DNA of 28,591 bases from Candidatus Roizmanbacteria bacterium CG_4_9_14_0_8_um_filter_34_12 (GCA_002789465.1 PFTH01000062.1:1-28591), one strand, 5' to 3'. Shown: positions 15,010 through 23,300, counted from the first letter of the stretch. The notes: generated from the letters alone by a model not told the origin. A program made the numbers and translations.

Positions 15010-18000
15010 ATGAACCAATTTAACGAAGATAATTTGGTTGAGCAGACGGTGATTAAAATCATCGAAGAAATTTGGGCGGATTCAACATGTCATATTAATG
15101 CTTATAAAGAAGATGATGATTTAGCGCTTGGGCGGGAAAATCAAGGCGAAGTGGTACTGAAAAAATATTTGTTGCCAGCATTGAAAAAAATAAATTCTTC
15201 TTTACCAGAAGAAGCATTAATCCAGGCGATAGATTTAATTACTCGTGATAGATCTAATTTGAGTTTGGTAAAAGCAAACAAAGAAGTTTATAAACTTTTA
15301 CGTGACGGAGTAAATGTCATTATCGAACAACCAAACGGAGAAACAAAAGATGAACGGGTGAGATTTTTTGATTTTGAAGACATTAACAATAATCATTTTT
15401 TGGCCATCTCACAATTATGGATAGTTGGCGAAATGTACACGCGTCGACCAGATGTTATTTTATACGTCAATGGAATTCCCCTTGTTTTATTAGAGCTTAA
15501 AGCATCACACAAAAGCTTAGTGGACGCATACCGAGACAATATTCGCGATTACAAAACGACTATTCCCAAACTCTTTTGGTACAACATGGGAATAATTATC
15601 AGTAACGGTATTGAAAATAAATTTGGATCACTAACTTCGCCTTTTGAATTTTTCAATGAATGGAAAAAAGCAGAAAAAGAAGATGAAAAACCTAATAACA
15701 ATCTTTTAACCATTCTTAATGGTATTTGTGACAAAAAACGATTACTAGATATCTTTGAAAATTTTATTTTGTACGACGAATCAAAAGGAGAAGGTAAAAA
15801 AATTGTTCCCCGATATTTTCAGTATCTTGGTGTGAATCGTGCATTTGAAAACGTTATTGAACGTAAAAATTTATCAGGAAAATTAGGAGTTTTTTGGCAT
15901 ACGCAAGGATCAGGAAAATCTTTTTCTATGGTTTGGCTTTCGCAAAAAGTTCTTAGGAAATTGACAGGTAATTTTACTTTTGTTATTGTGACAGACAGAA
16001 CGCAACTGGATGGACAAGCATATAAAAATTTTGTCAATGTTGGAGTAATTCATGAATCAGAAGCTCACGCCGAAAGCATTTCTCACTTAAAAAATTTACT
16101 AACCCAAGATCACCGACAAATTTTTACAACAATTCAAAAATTTCAAGATATTACCGGTGCAATTTCAAATCGCGAAAACATTATTGTCATGACCGATGAA
16201 GCTCATCGCACCCAATATGATCGAATGGCTTTGAATATGCGCAAATCCATGCCAAACGCATCTTTCATTGGCTTCACCGGAACGCCACTTATGGCAGATG
16301 GCGAAGTTGAGACGGTCAAAACTTTTGGTGAATATGTCTCGGTTTATAATTTTGGACAATCGGTTGCCGATGGTGCAACCGTTCCACTTTACTATGAAAA
16401 TCGAGTTCCAAGACTCAAAAATGTCAACGAAAATTTAGAAGAACAATTGGGACAGCTCATGAATAAATATGACCTTGATGAAGATGAAGAAGAAAAGCTG
16501 GAACGGGAATATTCCAATTTTTATGAAATTATTACCCGTGAAGATCGACTCAACACTATTGCTTGTGACATTGTTGAACATTATGCAGGTAGAGGTTACA
16601 ACGGAAAAGCAATGGTTGTATCAATCGATAAAAAAACCACTTTTCGGATGTATGACAAAGTCAAAAAAGAATGGAACCGCTATATTGTCAAACTGAGGAT
16701 GGATATTTTGCGAGCTCCTGATGAACACGAAAAAGAAAAAATCATTGAGAAATTAGAACGACACGAGAATGTAGATATGGCAGTGATGGTTAGTTTGGGT
16801 GATAATCAAAATGAAATTGCCGATATGGAAGAGTTTGAAATTGACGTTAAACCAATCAGAGAACGAATTATTCATGGAAACTTGGAGGATGAATTTAAAA
16901 AAGCTGACAGTAATTTACGGATTATCTTTGTTTGTGCAATGTGGATGACAGGATTTGATGTCCCAAATCTTTCAACTTTATATTTAGATAAACCATTAAA
17001 AAACCATACTTTAATGCAAACAATTGCTCGAGCTAATCGCGTTGCCGATGAAGGCAAAAAGAATGGAATAATTGTTGACTACATCGGAGTATTTAAAAAC
17101 ATTGAACGAGCTTTGGCACTGTACGCAGCCAGTGGAATTGATGATGATGAAATAATTAAAAGCAAAGACGAACTTTTAAAAGACTTAAAAAATATTCTTC
17201 AAAAAACAAAAGAATTTTTAAACAGCGAACAAATTAAATTGGAGGTATTACTTGAAGCGCCGAATGGTCAGAAATTGCTACTCTTGGAAAAGTTCGTAAA
17301 TACAATAATCAAACATCAAAAAAAGAAAAAGAAATTTTTAAATCTTGCCAGTGATTTGCAAAATGCCTATCGTTTTGTGCTGCCTGACCCTGTTGCTGAA
17401 GATTTTTACAATGAGGTGACGGCTGTTCGAGTGATTGCGTCACGAATTCGAAACGTAGGTTCACAAAGTATTGATGTTTCTCAAGTTAAAAAAGATTTGG
17501 AAGATTTACTAGATAAATCAATACAGGCTGGAGAATATGTGATTTCTCAACACAAGAAAGTAAAAGACTTAAGCAAGTTAGACGCTGACGCTTTACATAC
17601 ATTTTTTGCGAAATTAGAAAATAAAAACGTTCAAGTTGATTCGATGAGCGCTGAACTTAAAGAAAAAATTGAAGAAATGGTTATGAGAAATAAAAAACGA
17701 GCAAAGTTTATGGAGAGGCTAATTGCCCTTTTGCAAGAATATAATAGCGGAGCTCATGATGTGGATCAACTTTTTGATGATTTAGTTGATTTGGCAAAAG
17801 ATTTGGACAAAGAAGAACAACGGGCAGTAAGCGAAAATTTAAGTGAGGATGAATTGGCAATTTTCGACTTATTAATTAAAGATAATTTAAGCCCAGATGA
17901 AATTGCAAGAATCAAAGATTCAACGCACGAATTACTAACAAACCTTAAACCACTTCTTGTTCCGCATTGGAGGAATTTTGAAACAAACAGATCTGAAATA

Positions 18001-18129
18001 AAGATTGCGATTTCAGATTTACTATATGCAAAATTACCGGAACCGTCCTACACAGAAAAGGATTGTGAATTGAAAGGATCTGAAATTTATAATTTTGTTT
18101 ATGAGCAACCCCAATTTAACTATAGTTGA
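15010..18129 (+). CDS. hsdR: Type I restriction enzyme endonuclease/translocase subunit HsdR
   Basis: This 1039-aa motor subunit cuts unmethylated DNA after ATP-driven translocation. The N-terminal PD-(D/E)XK nuclease domain has RRPDVILYVNGIPLVLLELKAS with Asp148, Glu162 and Lys164. The superfamily 2 helicase motor follows: Walker A TQGSGKS (298-304), DEAH box TDEAHR (395-400), motif III FTGTPL, then MWMTGFDVPNLSTLYLDKP and QTIARANRV in the second RecA-like domain. A long helical C-terminal region ends the protein and should bind the methyltransferase. All catalytic motifs are intact and the length is normal. It is the last gene of the island, 12 nt after the SEC-C gene. Because hsdS is broken nearby, restriction activity depends on whether a half-HsdS works or another specificity subunit exists elsewhere. 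Confidence 0.97.
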   Translation: MNQFNEDNLVEQTVIKIIEEIWADSTCHINAYKEDDDLALGRENQGEVVLKKYLLPALKKINSSLPEEALIQAIDLITRDRSNLSLVKANKEVYKLLRDGVNVIIEQPNGETKDERVRFFDFEDINNNHFLAISQLWIVGEMYTRRPDVILYVNGIPLVLLELKASHKSLVDAYRDNIRDYKTTIPKLFWYNMGIIISNGIENKFGSLTSPFEFFNEWKKAEKEDEKPNNNLLTILNGICDKKRLLDIFENFILYDESKGEGKKIVPRYFQYLGVNRAFENVIERKNLSGKLGVFWHTQGSGKSFSMVWLSQKVLRKLTGNFTFVIVTDRTQLDGQAYKNFVNVGVIHESEAHAESISHLKNLLTQDHRQIFTTIQKFQDITGAISNRENIIVMTDEAHRTQYDRMALNMRKSMPNASFIGFTGTPLMADGEVETVKTFGEYVSVYNFGQSVADGATVPLYYENRVPRLKNVNENLEEQLGQLMNKYDLDEDEEEKLEREYSNFYEIITREDRLNTIACDIVEHYAGRGYNGKAMVVSIDKKTTFRMYDKVKKEWNRYIVKLRMDILRAPDEHEKEKIIEKLERHENVDMAVMVSLGDNQNEIADMEEFEIDVKPIRERIIHGNLEDEFKKADSNLRIIFVCAMWMTGFDVPNLSTLYLDKPLKNHTLMQTIARANRVADEGKKNGIIVDYIGVFKNIERALALYAASGIDDDEIIKSKDELLKDLKNILQKTKEFLNSEQIKLEVLLEAPNGQKLLLLEKFVNTIIKHQKKKKKFLNLASDLQNAYRFVLPDPVAEDFYNEVTAVRVIASRIRNVGSQSIDVSQVKKDLEDLLDKSIQAGEYVISQHKKVKDLSKLDADALHTFFAKLENKNVQVDSMSAELKEKIEEMVMRNKKRAKFMERLIALLQEYNSGAHDVDQLFDDLVDLAKDLDKEEQRAVSENLSEDELAIFDLLIKDNLSPDEIARIKDSTHELLTNLKPLLVPHWRNFETNRSEIKIAISDLLYAKLPEPSYTEKDCELKGSEIYNFVYEQPQFNYS

Positions 18130-18182
18130 TTAATCTTTTAGGCCGCACTTGTTAATAACATGACCTTTATTTTAGATGAAGA

Positions 18183-18240
18183 TACGGCACAAAGGGCCGT
18201 AACCATCAATATTTATTAAGTTATTGATGGACGAGCCCTT
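18183..18240 (+). other. Strong hairpin with an alternative stem downstream of hsdR
   Basis: AAGGGC-CGT-(aa)-CCATCAAT (18192-18210) pairs with ATTGATGG-ACG-(a)-GCCCTT (18223-18240), giving 17 pairs with two small bulges and a 12-nt loop. An overlapping stem, TACGGC (18183-18188) with GCCGTA (18196-18201), cannot form at the same time. No T-tract follows directly, so this is not a standard intrinsic terminator. It could be a transcript-end structure, a small RNA or a recombination site. Confidence 0.55.
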
Positions 18241-18249
18241 AGCCTACTT

Positions 18250-18285
18250 TATACTAAAAAATATTTGAATCGATTTTTCAGTATA
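18250..18285. other. Inverted repeat (second hairpin) between hsdR and ftsK
   Basis: TATACT-A-AAAAAT (18250-18262) pairs with ATTTTT-C-AGTATA (18273-18285), giving 12 pairs around one mismatch with a 10-nt loop. On the plus strand the ATTTTT arm could act as the U-tract of a weak terminator for hsdR; on the minus strand the AAAAAT arm would do the same. Confidence 0.5.
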
Positions 18286-18298
18286 TACCTATCTAACC

Positions 18299-18321
18299 CG
18301 CTTCGCTCGCGAAGCGAAGCG
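18299..18321. repeat. GC-rich palindromic hairpin
   Basis: CGCTTCGCT (18299-18307) and AGCGAAGCG (18313-18321) form a perfect 9-bp stem with a 5-nt loop, CGCGA. It stands out in very AT-rich surroundings. CGCTTCGC/GCGAAGCG motifs are, from memory, frequent dispersed repeats in CPR genomes. Confidence 0.6.
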
Positions 18322-18345
18322 AGTCCACTTTGACAACCCTTCAGG

Positions 18346-18375
18346 TTGCAAACTAGAGTAAGATTGGTATACAAT
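18346..18375 (+). promoter_or_regulatory. Promoter of ftsK, predicted leaderless
   Basis: TTGCAA (18346-18351) lies 18 nt before TACAAT (18370-18375); TATACA at 18368, with 16-nt spacing, is the alternative. The -10 box ends 9 nt before the ATG at 18385, the same geometry as at rpsO. A small CAACC/GGTTG stem (18334-18348) overlaps the -35 box. Confidence 0.6.
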
Positions 18376-18384
18376 TAAACACAT

Positions 18385-20568
18385 ATGTCAAGACGGAGAT
18401 CAAAATTTAAACTTCCATTCTTTAAATTTAAGATCAATAAAAAAACCATGTTAAACATGATGGGGTTTATATTTGTTGGTGTTGCGTTGATTTTAATAGT
18501 TTCGTTTTTGAATATTTTTCAACCTAGTCAAGAAAATGGTCGATTATTAGAGCGCGTAAATGGTTTTTTAATTGAAAAGTTTAGTGGTTTATCAGTGTTT
18601 ATACCCTTATTGTTACTTATGTTCAGTGGTCATTTTTTTAACACAAAAAAACTCAAGTTTATTAAATTTCATATTACGGGAGGTATTACGTTAATATTTA
18701 TTGCCTTATTAGGGTTATTAAAAAGTGGAGCTTGGGGACAATACATATTTGATAGTTTAAGTATTGATCTGACAAAGCTTGGCGCAACAATCATTCTTTT
18801 AGTTTTTTTTCTAATTGGTTTAATTTTGTTTCTCGATACCTCAATTGATATTTTTGTTATTTTTATCATCAAATCATTAAAGGCACTTTTTGTTTTTATG
18901 CAACATTATCTATTTCGAAGTTTTTTCACTAATAAAAAACGCAGTGATTTAAAAAAGACCGAGAAAACCGAACCAGTATTTATTAAAGACCAGAAAACAT
19001 TTGATCGAGTGAGACAACCTTTATCAACCTTACCGGTTGTATCTGAAGCAAAATTGCATACAGCTGCGTCCAATAGTGATTTCACGATTAAGCCAATTAG
19101 CCCATCCTCATCAACCACTTGGGTATATCCTCCACTAAATTTACTGATGGACGTGGCTCAAAAAGAAGCAGAGCGGGGTGATGTTCAAGCAAACGCAGCT
19201 AAAATTGAAGCAACTTTAGAAAGCTTTGGTATTCGTGCAAAAGTTGATGAAGTGAACTATGGTCCAGCAGTGACACAATATGCACTCTCCATTACCATGG
19301 GAACAAAATTATCAAGGATAACTGCCCTGAGTAATGATTTAGCACTATCTTTGGCGGCCTCAACCGGAACAGTGAGAATTGAGGCACCAATACCTGGACG
19401 TTCAATGGTGGGAATTGAAATTCCAAATATTAGACCAGAAATTGTAACTTTAAAAAAGATGCTAATGTCAGATGCTTTTACTAAAGAAAAAGATCCATTA
19501 ATGGTCCCGCTTGGTCTAGATGTTTCAGGGACTCCTCGTGCTGGAAGTTTAGCAAAAATGCCTCATGTATTAATTGCTGGAGCAACTGGTTCAGGTAAAT
19601 CAGTAATGTTGAATGCTTGGATAACTACTTTTCTTTTTAGAACAAAACCTGAAGAACTTAGATTAATTTTGGTTGATCCAAAACGAGTTGAATTAACACT
19701 GTACAATGGCATACCTCATTTATTAACCGAAGTAATTGTTGAGCCGGAAAAGATTATTAAAGCGTTGCGTTGGACAGTTGGAGAAATGGAAAGTCGTTAT
19801 AAAACATTCGCTCAAGCCGGTGTAAGAAATCTGGACGGTTATAATGCACTTGAAGGTGTTGAAAAAAAACCATATATAATTTTCGTGATTGATGAGTTGG
19901 CAGATTTAATGATTTTTGCGGCTCGTGATGCAGAAGAATTGATCACAAGAATTGCACAGATGGCGCGAGCAACCGGAATTCATTTAGTTTTAGCAACACA
20001 AAGACCGTCGGTTGATGTTATTACCGGTTTAATGAAAGCGAATATTCCAACAAGAATTTCATTTAGTGTTTCATCTATGATCGACTCACGCGTCATTATA
20101 GACATGCCGGGTGCGGAAAAATTACTCGGTAAAGGAGATATGTTATATATGCCTCCGGATCAAGCAAAGCCTCGTCGTATTCAAGGACCATTTTTAACGG
20201 AAAAAGAAGTTTCACAATTAACAAAATTCCTCAAGTCACAAAATCCGGAAGTGCATTACACGGAAGAAATCACCGAAGTTGATATAAAAATTAATCCTTC
20301 GGGTTTATTTCCAGTCGGTGGTGTTGGTGGTTCTGATAATGATCCGCTTTTTAGTCAAGCAATGGCATTGGTGACACAATTTGACAAAGCGTCTGCATCT
20401 TTATTGCAAAGACGACTGTCAATTGGATATGCCCGAGCTGCACGGATTCTTGATCAACTGGAAGCCGCTGGATTTGTTGGACCATCTGAAGGTTCAAAAC
20501 CACGGGAAGTAATTAAACACAGCGTTGCTTCTCCAGACGAAATTCCGGTGGAAGAAAAGGGAGACTAA
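18385..20568 (+). CDS. ftsK: DNA translocase FtsK/SpoIIIE
   Basis: This 727-aa septal DNA pump clears and segregates chromosome termini during division. The N-terminus is basic (MSRRRSKFK) and followed by four or five membrane helices between about residues 24 and 175. A short linker (about 180-240) leads to the motor domain. There, Walker A is GATGSGKS (399-406), Walker B includes the DELAD string beginning at Asp503, and VLATQRPSVDVITGLMKANIPTRISFSV is the typical FtsK string. The C-terminal gamma winged helix (about 645-715: DPLFSQAMALV, SASLLQRRLSIGYARAARILDQLE) recognises KOPS-like polar sequences and contacts XerD in relatives. The linker is short compared with E. coli FtsK and similar to SpoIIIE-type proteins. 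It has its own promoter and stands alone between two accessory regions. Confidence 0.96.
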   Translation: MSRRRSKFKLPFFKFKINKKTMLNMMGFIFVGVALILIVSFLNIFQPSQENGRLLERVNGFLIEKFSGLSVFIPLLLLMFSGHFFNTKKLKFIKFHITGGITLIFIALLGLLKSGAWGQYIFDSLSIDLTKLGATIILLVFFLIGLILFLDTSIDIFVIFIIKSLKALFVFMQHYLFRSFFTNKKRSDLKKTEKTEPVFIKDQKTFDRVRQPLSTLPVVSEAKLHTAASNSDFTIKPISPSSSTTWVYPPLNLLMDVAQKEAERGDVQANAAKIEATLESFGIRAKVDEVNYGPAVTQYALSITMGTKLSRITALSNDLALSLAASTGTVRIEAPIPGRSMVGIEIPNIRPEIVTLKKMLMSDAFTKEKDPLMVPLGLDVSGTPRAGSLAKMPHVLIAGATGSGKSVMLNAWITTFLFRTKPEELRLILVDPKRVELTLYNGIPHLLTEVIVEPEKIIKALRWTVGEMESRYKTFAQAGVRNLDGYNALEGVEKKPYIIFVIDELADLMIFAARDAEELITRIAQMARATGIHLVLATQRPSVDVITGLMKANIPTRISFSVSSMIDSRVIIDMPGAEKLLGKGDMLYMPPDQAKPRRIQGPFLTEKEVSQLTKFLKSQNPEVHYTEEITEVDIKINPSGLFPVGGVGGSDNDPLFSQAMALVTQFDKASASLLQRRLSIGYARAARILDQLEAAGFVGPSEGSKPREVIKHSVASPDEIPVEEKGD

Positions 20569-20585
20569 TACTGCATTCTCGTTAA

Positions 20586-20610
20586 TTATTTATTTCATGA
20601 AAATAAATAA
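20586..20610 (+). terminator. Possible terminator of ftsK (AT-only hairpin)
   Basis: TTATTTATTT (20586-20595) and AAATAAATAA (20601-20610) make a perfect 10-bp stem with a 5-nt loop, CATGA, 18 nt after the ftsK stop. A T-rich stretch (20612-20625) follows. The stem contains no GC pair, so its strength is doubtful. Confidence 0.4.
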
Positions 20611-20634
20611 GTTTAGTTTATTTTCTGAAATTAC

Positions 20635-20643
20635 TGCTATAAT
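20635..20643 (+). promoter_or_regulatory. Extended -10 promoter of the 85-aa ORF, predicted leaderless
   Basis: TGCTATAAT combines an extended -10 TG with a perfect TATAAT (20638-20643). No good -35 box is present, as is usual for extended -10 promoters. Nine nucleotides separate it from the ATG at 20653. Confidence 0.6.
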
Positions 20644-20652
20644 TATTTTTAT

Positions 20653-20910
20653 ATGAAAATGTTATGGAAAAAAGAAAACGAACATGACTTCTTTATTAAA
20701 TCATTAAACTTTGCTACTCCTGAACAACTATTCTATACTACATCTGATAAAAAGTTTTATGCTTATTGGACGAAAAGTTATAGCGACGCAAAAACAACTC
20801 TTCAAAGTAGAAATTCTTTAATTGGCAATTATACTGAAAAATGGTCTACTGATCTTTTTTCTGAAATTGCCAAGCAATTAGATGTTTTTTCTGTTCAAGG
20901 TGCAATTTGA
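20653..20910 (+). CDS. 85-aa protein, possibly the N-terminal remnant of a restriction endonuclease
   Basis: The ORF reads MKMLWKKENEHDFFIKSL, then LQSRNSLIGNYTEKWSTDLFSEIAKQL, ending QGAI. The SRNSLIGNYTEKW block looks like a conserved enzyme segment, and from memory I associate such a string with the start of a longer restriction endonuclease family; this is uncertain. If so, the gene is cut just before its catalytic part, because no continuation appears in any frame before the next ORF. It has its own strong extended -10 promoter. It begins the accessory patch that also holds an HNH nuclease and a methyltransferase fragment, which supports an RM origin. It could equally be a complete small protein of unknown role. 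Confidence 0.55.
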   Translation: MKMLWKKENEHDFFIKSLNFATPEQLFYTTSDKKFYAYWTKSYSDAKTTLQSRNSLIGNYTEKWSTDLFSEIAKQLDVFSVQGAI

Positions 20911-20918
20911 AATAATAC

Positions 20919-20924
20919 TATAAT
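20919..20924 (+). promoter_or_regulatory. -10 box of the 58-aa ORF
   Basis: A perfect TATAAT lies 11 nt before the ATG at 20936 and 8 nt after the preceding stop. No clear -35 box is visible; TTCAAG at 20894-20899 has 19-nt spacing. It probably drives the 58-aa ORF and the HNH gene. Confidence 0.45.
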
Positions 20925-20935
20925 TAAAACCAAAA

Positions 20936-21112
20936 ATGAAAAATAAAAACTTTGACGTAAAAATTTATCATTCCTCTTTTTGTTCTTATATTATTAATGC
21001 AAAAGATCAGGAGGAAGCTATCCAGAAAGCACGAAAACATAAAATAAATAATATAGAACTTATGAATAATTTAGAGCCTTGGAAGGACGCTGATACCGTT
21101 GAGAAAGTATAA
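20936..21112 (+). CDS. 58-aa hypothetical protein upstream of the HNH endonuclease
   Basis: The ATG at 20936 opens a 58-codon frame ending in TAA at 21110-21112. It reads MKNKNFDVKIYHSSFCSYIINAKDQEEAIQKARK and ends NNLEPWKDADTVEKV. The pattern of a short beta strand pair followed by an A-x-D-x-E-E-A-I helix resembles small DpnD-like proteins that accompany RM genes, but the match is weak and from memory. It sits 5 nt before the HNH gene, so co-transcription is likely. A TATAAT box lies 11 nt upstream. Codon use and a sensible amphipathic composition support it as real. Confidence 0.6.
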   Translation: MKNKNFDVKIYHSSFCSYIINAKDQEEAIQKARKHKINNIELMNNLEPWKDADTVEKV

Positions 21113-21117
21113 AAAAT

Positions 21118-21960
21118 ATGAAAATAATAGAAAGTAAGCTACCTTTTAGTTATAAAACAATTAAAGTTACTCAGAGCAGAATTGATAAAGGATTATTAGC
21201 AATTCCTGTATCTTTGATAGACTACTTCCCAAAAAATAAAAATACAATCTTAATAGCAACTGGAATAAGTGTTGAAATGAGCCCAAAGCATTTTACTCCC
21301 TATACGAGTAGCAGTCGAGAATGCCGTATTGGAGGAATACGGAATTTCTATGAAAAATATCAAGTTAGAGACGGCGATGAAATCGTTGTTCAAATACTGG
21401 ACGTAGATAAATATCGACTATATACAGAAAATCAGTTCGAAAACCTTATAAAAGAGACTGAAAGTCAATTTGATCATTCAAAAGATGAAGAAGAAGCAAC
21501 ATTGAGTTTAGAAAAAATAACAAAAATAACTAACTCTAAACCTGGACAAGCTCTATTAAGCGAATATTACCGTTTAGCAAAAACCATTATCAAATCAAGG
21601 AAAAAAATAACATCGAAACCAAGTTTTACAAAGGAAAGTGTTTCTCCAGCTATGAGGAAATTATTAACTCAACTTTATGATGGTAAATGTCAAGTTACGG
21701 GCTTTGGTTTCCTAATGAAAAATAAGAAACCGTATTTTGAAATTCATCATATTGAACCTGATTTTGGAGATCACTTAAAAAATCTGCTCGTTGTTAGTCC
21801 TAATATTCACGCAGAATTTACTTATACCGTCGTTGAACAATTTTTTGATTCTGAAGGTTGGATGAGGCATGTCAAATTTAACAGTCAAGAATTTACAGTA
21901 AATCACATTATTGATAAATTACCTGCAAGGTTCAAAAAAGAAGTTCATTATGAGAAATAA
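21118..21960 (+). CDS. HNH endonuclease, probable type II restriction enzyme
   Basis: This 280-aa protein has a C-terminal HNH nuclease. CQVTGFG at 191 is followed by FEIHHIEPDFGDHLKNLLVVSPNIHAEF, giving His210/His211, Asn222 and His231 as the H-N-H residues. The N-terminal ~105 residues (KTIKVTQSRIDKGLLAIPVSLIDYF, RIGGIRNFYEKYQVRDGDEIVVQIL, YRLYTENQFE) look like an all-beta DNA-binding module of the B3-like kind found in some restriction enzymes; that part is inference. A charged helical linker at about 105-180 joins them. It follows the 58-aa ORF by 5 nt and precedes a methyltransferase fragment by 23 nt, the usual neighbourhood of a type II system. The nuclease motif is intact although the methyltransferase is not, so its toxicity and target protection are open questions. 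Confidence 0.8.
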   Translation: MKIIESKLPFSYKTIKVTQSRIDKGLLAIPVSLIDYFPKNKNTILIATGISVEMSPKHFTPYTSSSRECRIGGIRNFYEKYQVRDGDEIVVQILDVDKYRLYTENQFENLIKETESQFDHSKDEEEATLSLEKITKITNSKPGQALLSEYYRLAKTIIKSRKKITSKPSFTKESVSPAMRKLLTQLYDGKCQVTGFGFLMKNKKPYFEIHHIEPDFGDHLKNLLVVSPNIHAEFTYTVVEQFFDSEGWMRHVKFNSQEFTVNHIIDKLPARFKKEVHYEK

Positions 21961-21983
21961 AATTATTATTTTGGTTTTTTATT

Positions 21984-22280
21984 ATGATAGAAAGTGCATA
22001 TAGAATTGGTCATCCAGCTCCATTTCCTATTGAACTTCCGTATCGTTTGATTCAGCTTTATACTTTTGAAGATGAGGTTGTTCTTGATCCTTTTGTTGGC
22101 AGTGGCACCACTTGTTTGGCTGCATTAAAAACAAAAAGACGATATGTAGGCTATGATAACAATAAGAAATATTGTGAATTAGCAGAAAGAAGAATTAAAG
22201 AATATCTTCAAAGTCAAAACACTCTTTTTAATCAACAAACAAATACAAGTCAAAAAATAGCATTAATTGCAAATGTTTAA
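21984..22280 (+). pseudogene. C-terminal fragment of an N6/N4-type DNA methyltransferase
   Basis: The 98-aa frame reads HPAPFPIELPYRLIQLYTFEDEVVLDPFVGSGTT (motif DPFVGSGTT at 35-43), then RRYVGYDNNKKYCELAERRIKEY. This is the C-terminal third of beta-class amino-methyltransferases, containing the SAM-binding FxGxG motif. The N-terminal part with the catalytic (S/D)PPY motif and the target-recognition region is absent. An in-frame TGA at 21951 blocks any upstream extension and no such motif occurs between ftsK and here. It is therefore either a decayed gene or one half of a split enzyme whose other half is elsewhere. It converges on mltG with a 15-nt gap. Confidence 0.75.
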
Positions 22281-22295
22281 TTGACGTTATTTTAC

Positions 22296-23258
22296 TTATC
22301 TCAAATACCTCTTAACATTAGTATTGTGTTCTTCGAGGGTTTTTGAATAGTGCATTTTGCCGGTTTTGTCTGAGATGTAAAACCAAGCTTCGAAATTTGG
22401 ATCAATTTCAGTAATTGCAGTTAAAGATGAAAGACTTGGATTACAAATTGGCGTTGGTGGTAGACCGGTATGAATATAGGTGTTATACGGTGATTCCAAT
22501 TTTAAATCATCAGCAGAAAGTTCTTTTTTCCACCAAGACATTTCTGATGCTTGATAACCAAGTGTATATTGAATGGTTGCGTCAATATTTAAAGCCCAGT
22601 CGTTTTTCCAGCGCTTATAAATGATACTTGCCACTTTTTGACGATCATCAGGTAATTTTACTTCTCTTTCAACCAACGAAGCAATTGTAATTACTTGATT
22701 AGTGGTTAATCCAAGTTTTTTTATCGAACTTGATGATAATGTTTTAAACTTGTTATCGAAATTTGAATTAATTATTTTTACTAAATTATCAATAGATGAG
22801 GTTTTAGGGAATAAATATGTATCAGGAAAAATATAACCTTCTTTAAAAGCTTGGACAATTTCAATTTCTGGAATACTAATTTTGTTGTAAATTGCTTGTG
22901 CAGCTTCTTCTCTGCGCCAGCCTTCAAGTAATGTTACCCAGATATCAATTGTCCCGTGTGTTAAATTGTTTGCAATTGTTTCCGCAGACATTGAAGGAGA
23001 AAGGCGAAAATCTCCGGCTTGAATTTTTCTTTCAATTCCAAGCTTTTTAACAACAAGATAAAAACTAATTTTATTGCGAATAAGATTATTTTTTGATAAA
23101 TTATTGGTGATTTGATTCAGGTTTTCACCTGGTTTTATTAAAAAAATTACATTAGTTTTATCGTTTTTATTAACAGGCATGTTTCCTTCTCGAATAAATA
23201 TAAACCCGATAAAAATTAAAATAAATAAAGTTATTATAAAAACAACAAATTTATTCAT
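22296..23258 (-). CDS. mltG: Endolytic murein transglycosylase MltG (YceG-like)
   Basis: This 320-aa inner-membrane lytic transglycosylase cleaves nascent glycan strands and is thought to end chain elongation. One N-terminal membrane helix is at about 4-22. A LysM-like segment follows at about 35-105 (IKPGENLNQITNNLSKNNLI). The catalytic YceG domain contains EGYIFPDTYLFP (140-151), the catalytic-Glu motif IASLVERE with Glu197, DATIQYTLGY, and SPYNTYIHTGLPPTPICNPS near the end. Length and motif order fit the family. It lies 42 nt downstream of murJ on the same strand, so the two probably form an envelope operon. Confidence 0.95.
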   Translation of the reverse strand: MNKFVVFIITLFILIFIGFIFIREGNMPVNKNDKTNVIFLIKPGENLNQITNNLSKNNLIRNKISFYLVVKKLGIERKIQAGDFRLSPSMSAETIANNLTHGTIDIWVTLLEGWRREEAAQAIYNKISIPEIEIVQAFKEGYIFPDTYLFPKTSSIDNLVKIINSNFDNKFKTLSSSSIKKLGLTTNQVITIASLVEREVKLPDDRQKVASIIYKRWKNDWALNIDATIQYTLGYQASEMSWWKKELSADDLKLESPYNTYIHTGLPPTPICNPSLSSLTAITEIDPNFEAWFYISDKTGKMHYSKTLEEHNTNVKRYLR

Positions 23259-23300
23259 GTTTTTAATAGTAGTTAATTAATAATTTACAAATAATCATAT

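Noticed and set aside
18160..18219. 19-codon ORF after hsdR (MTFILDEDTAQRAVTINIY)
   Set aside because: It is very short, lies within the hairpin-forming stretch and has no promoter or homology that I recognise.
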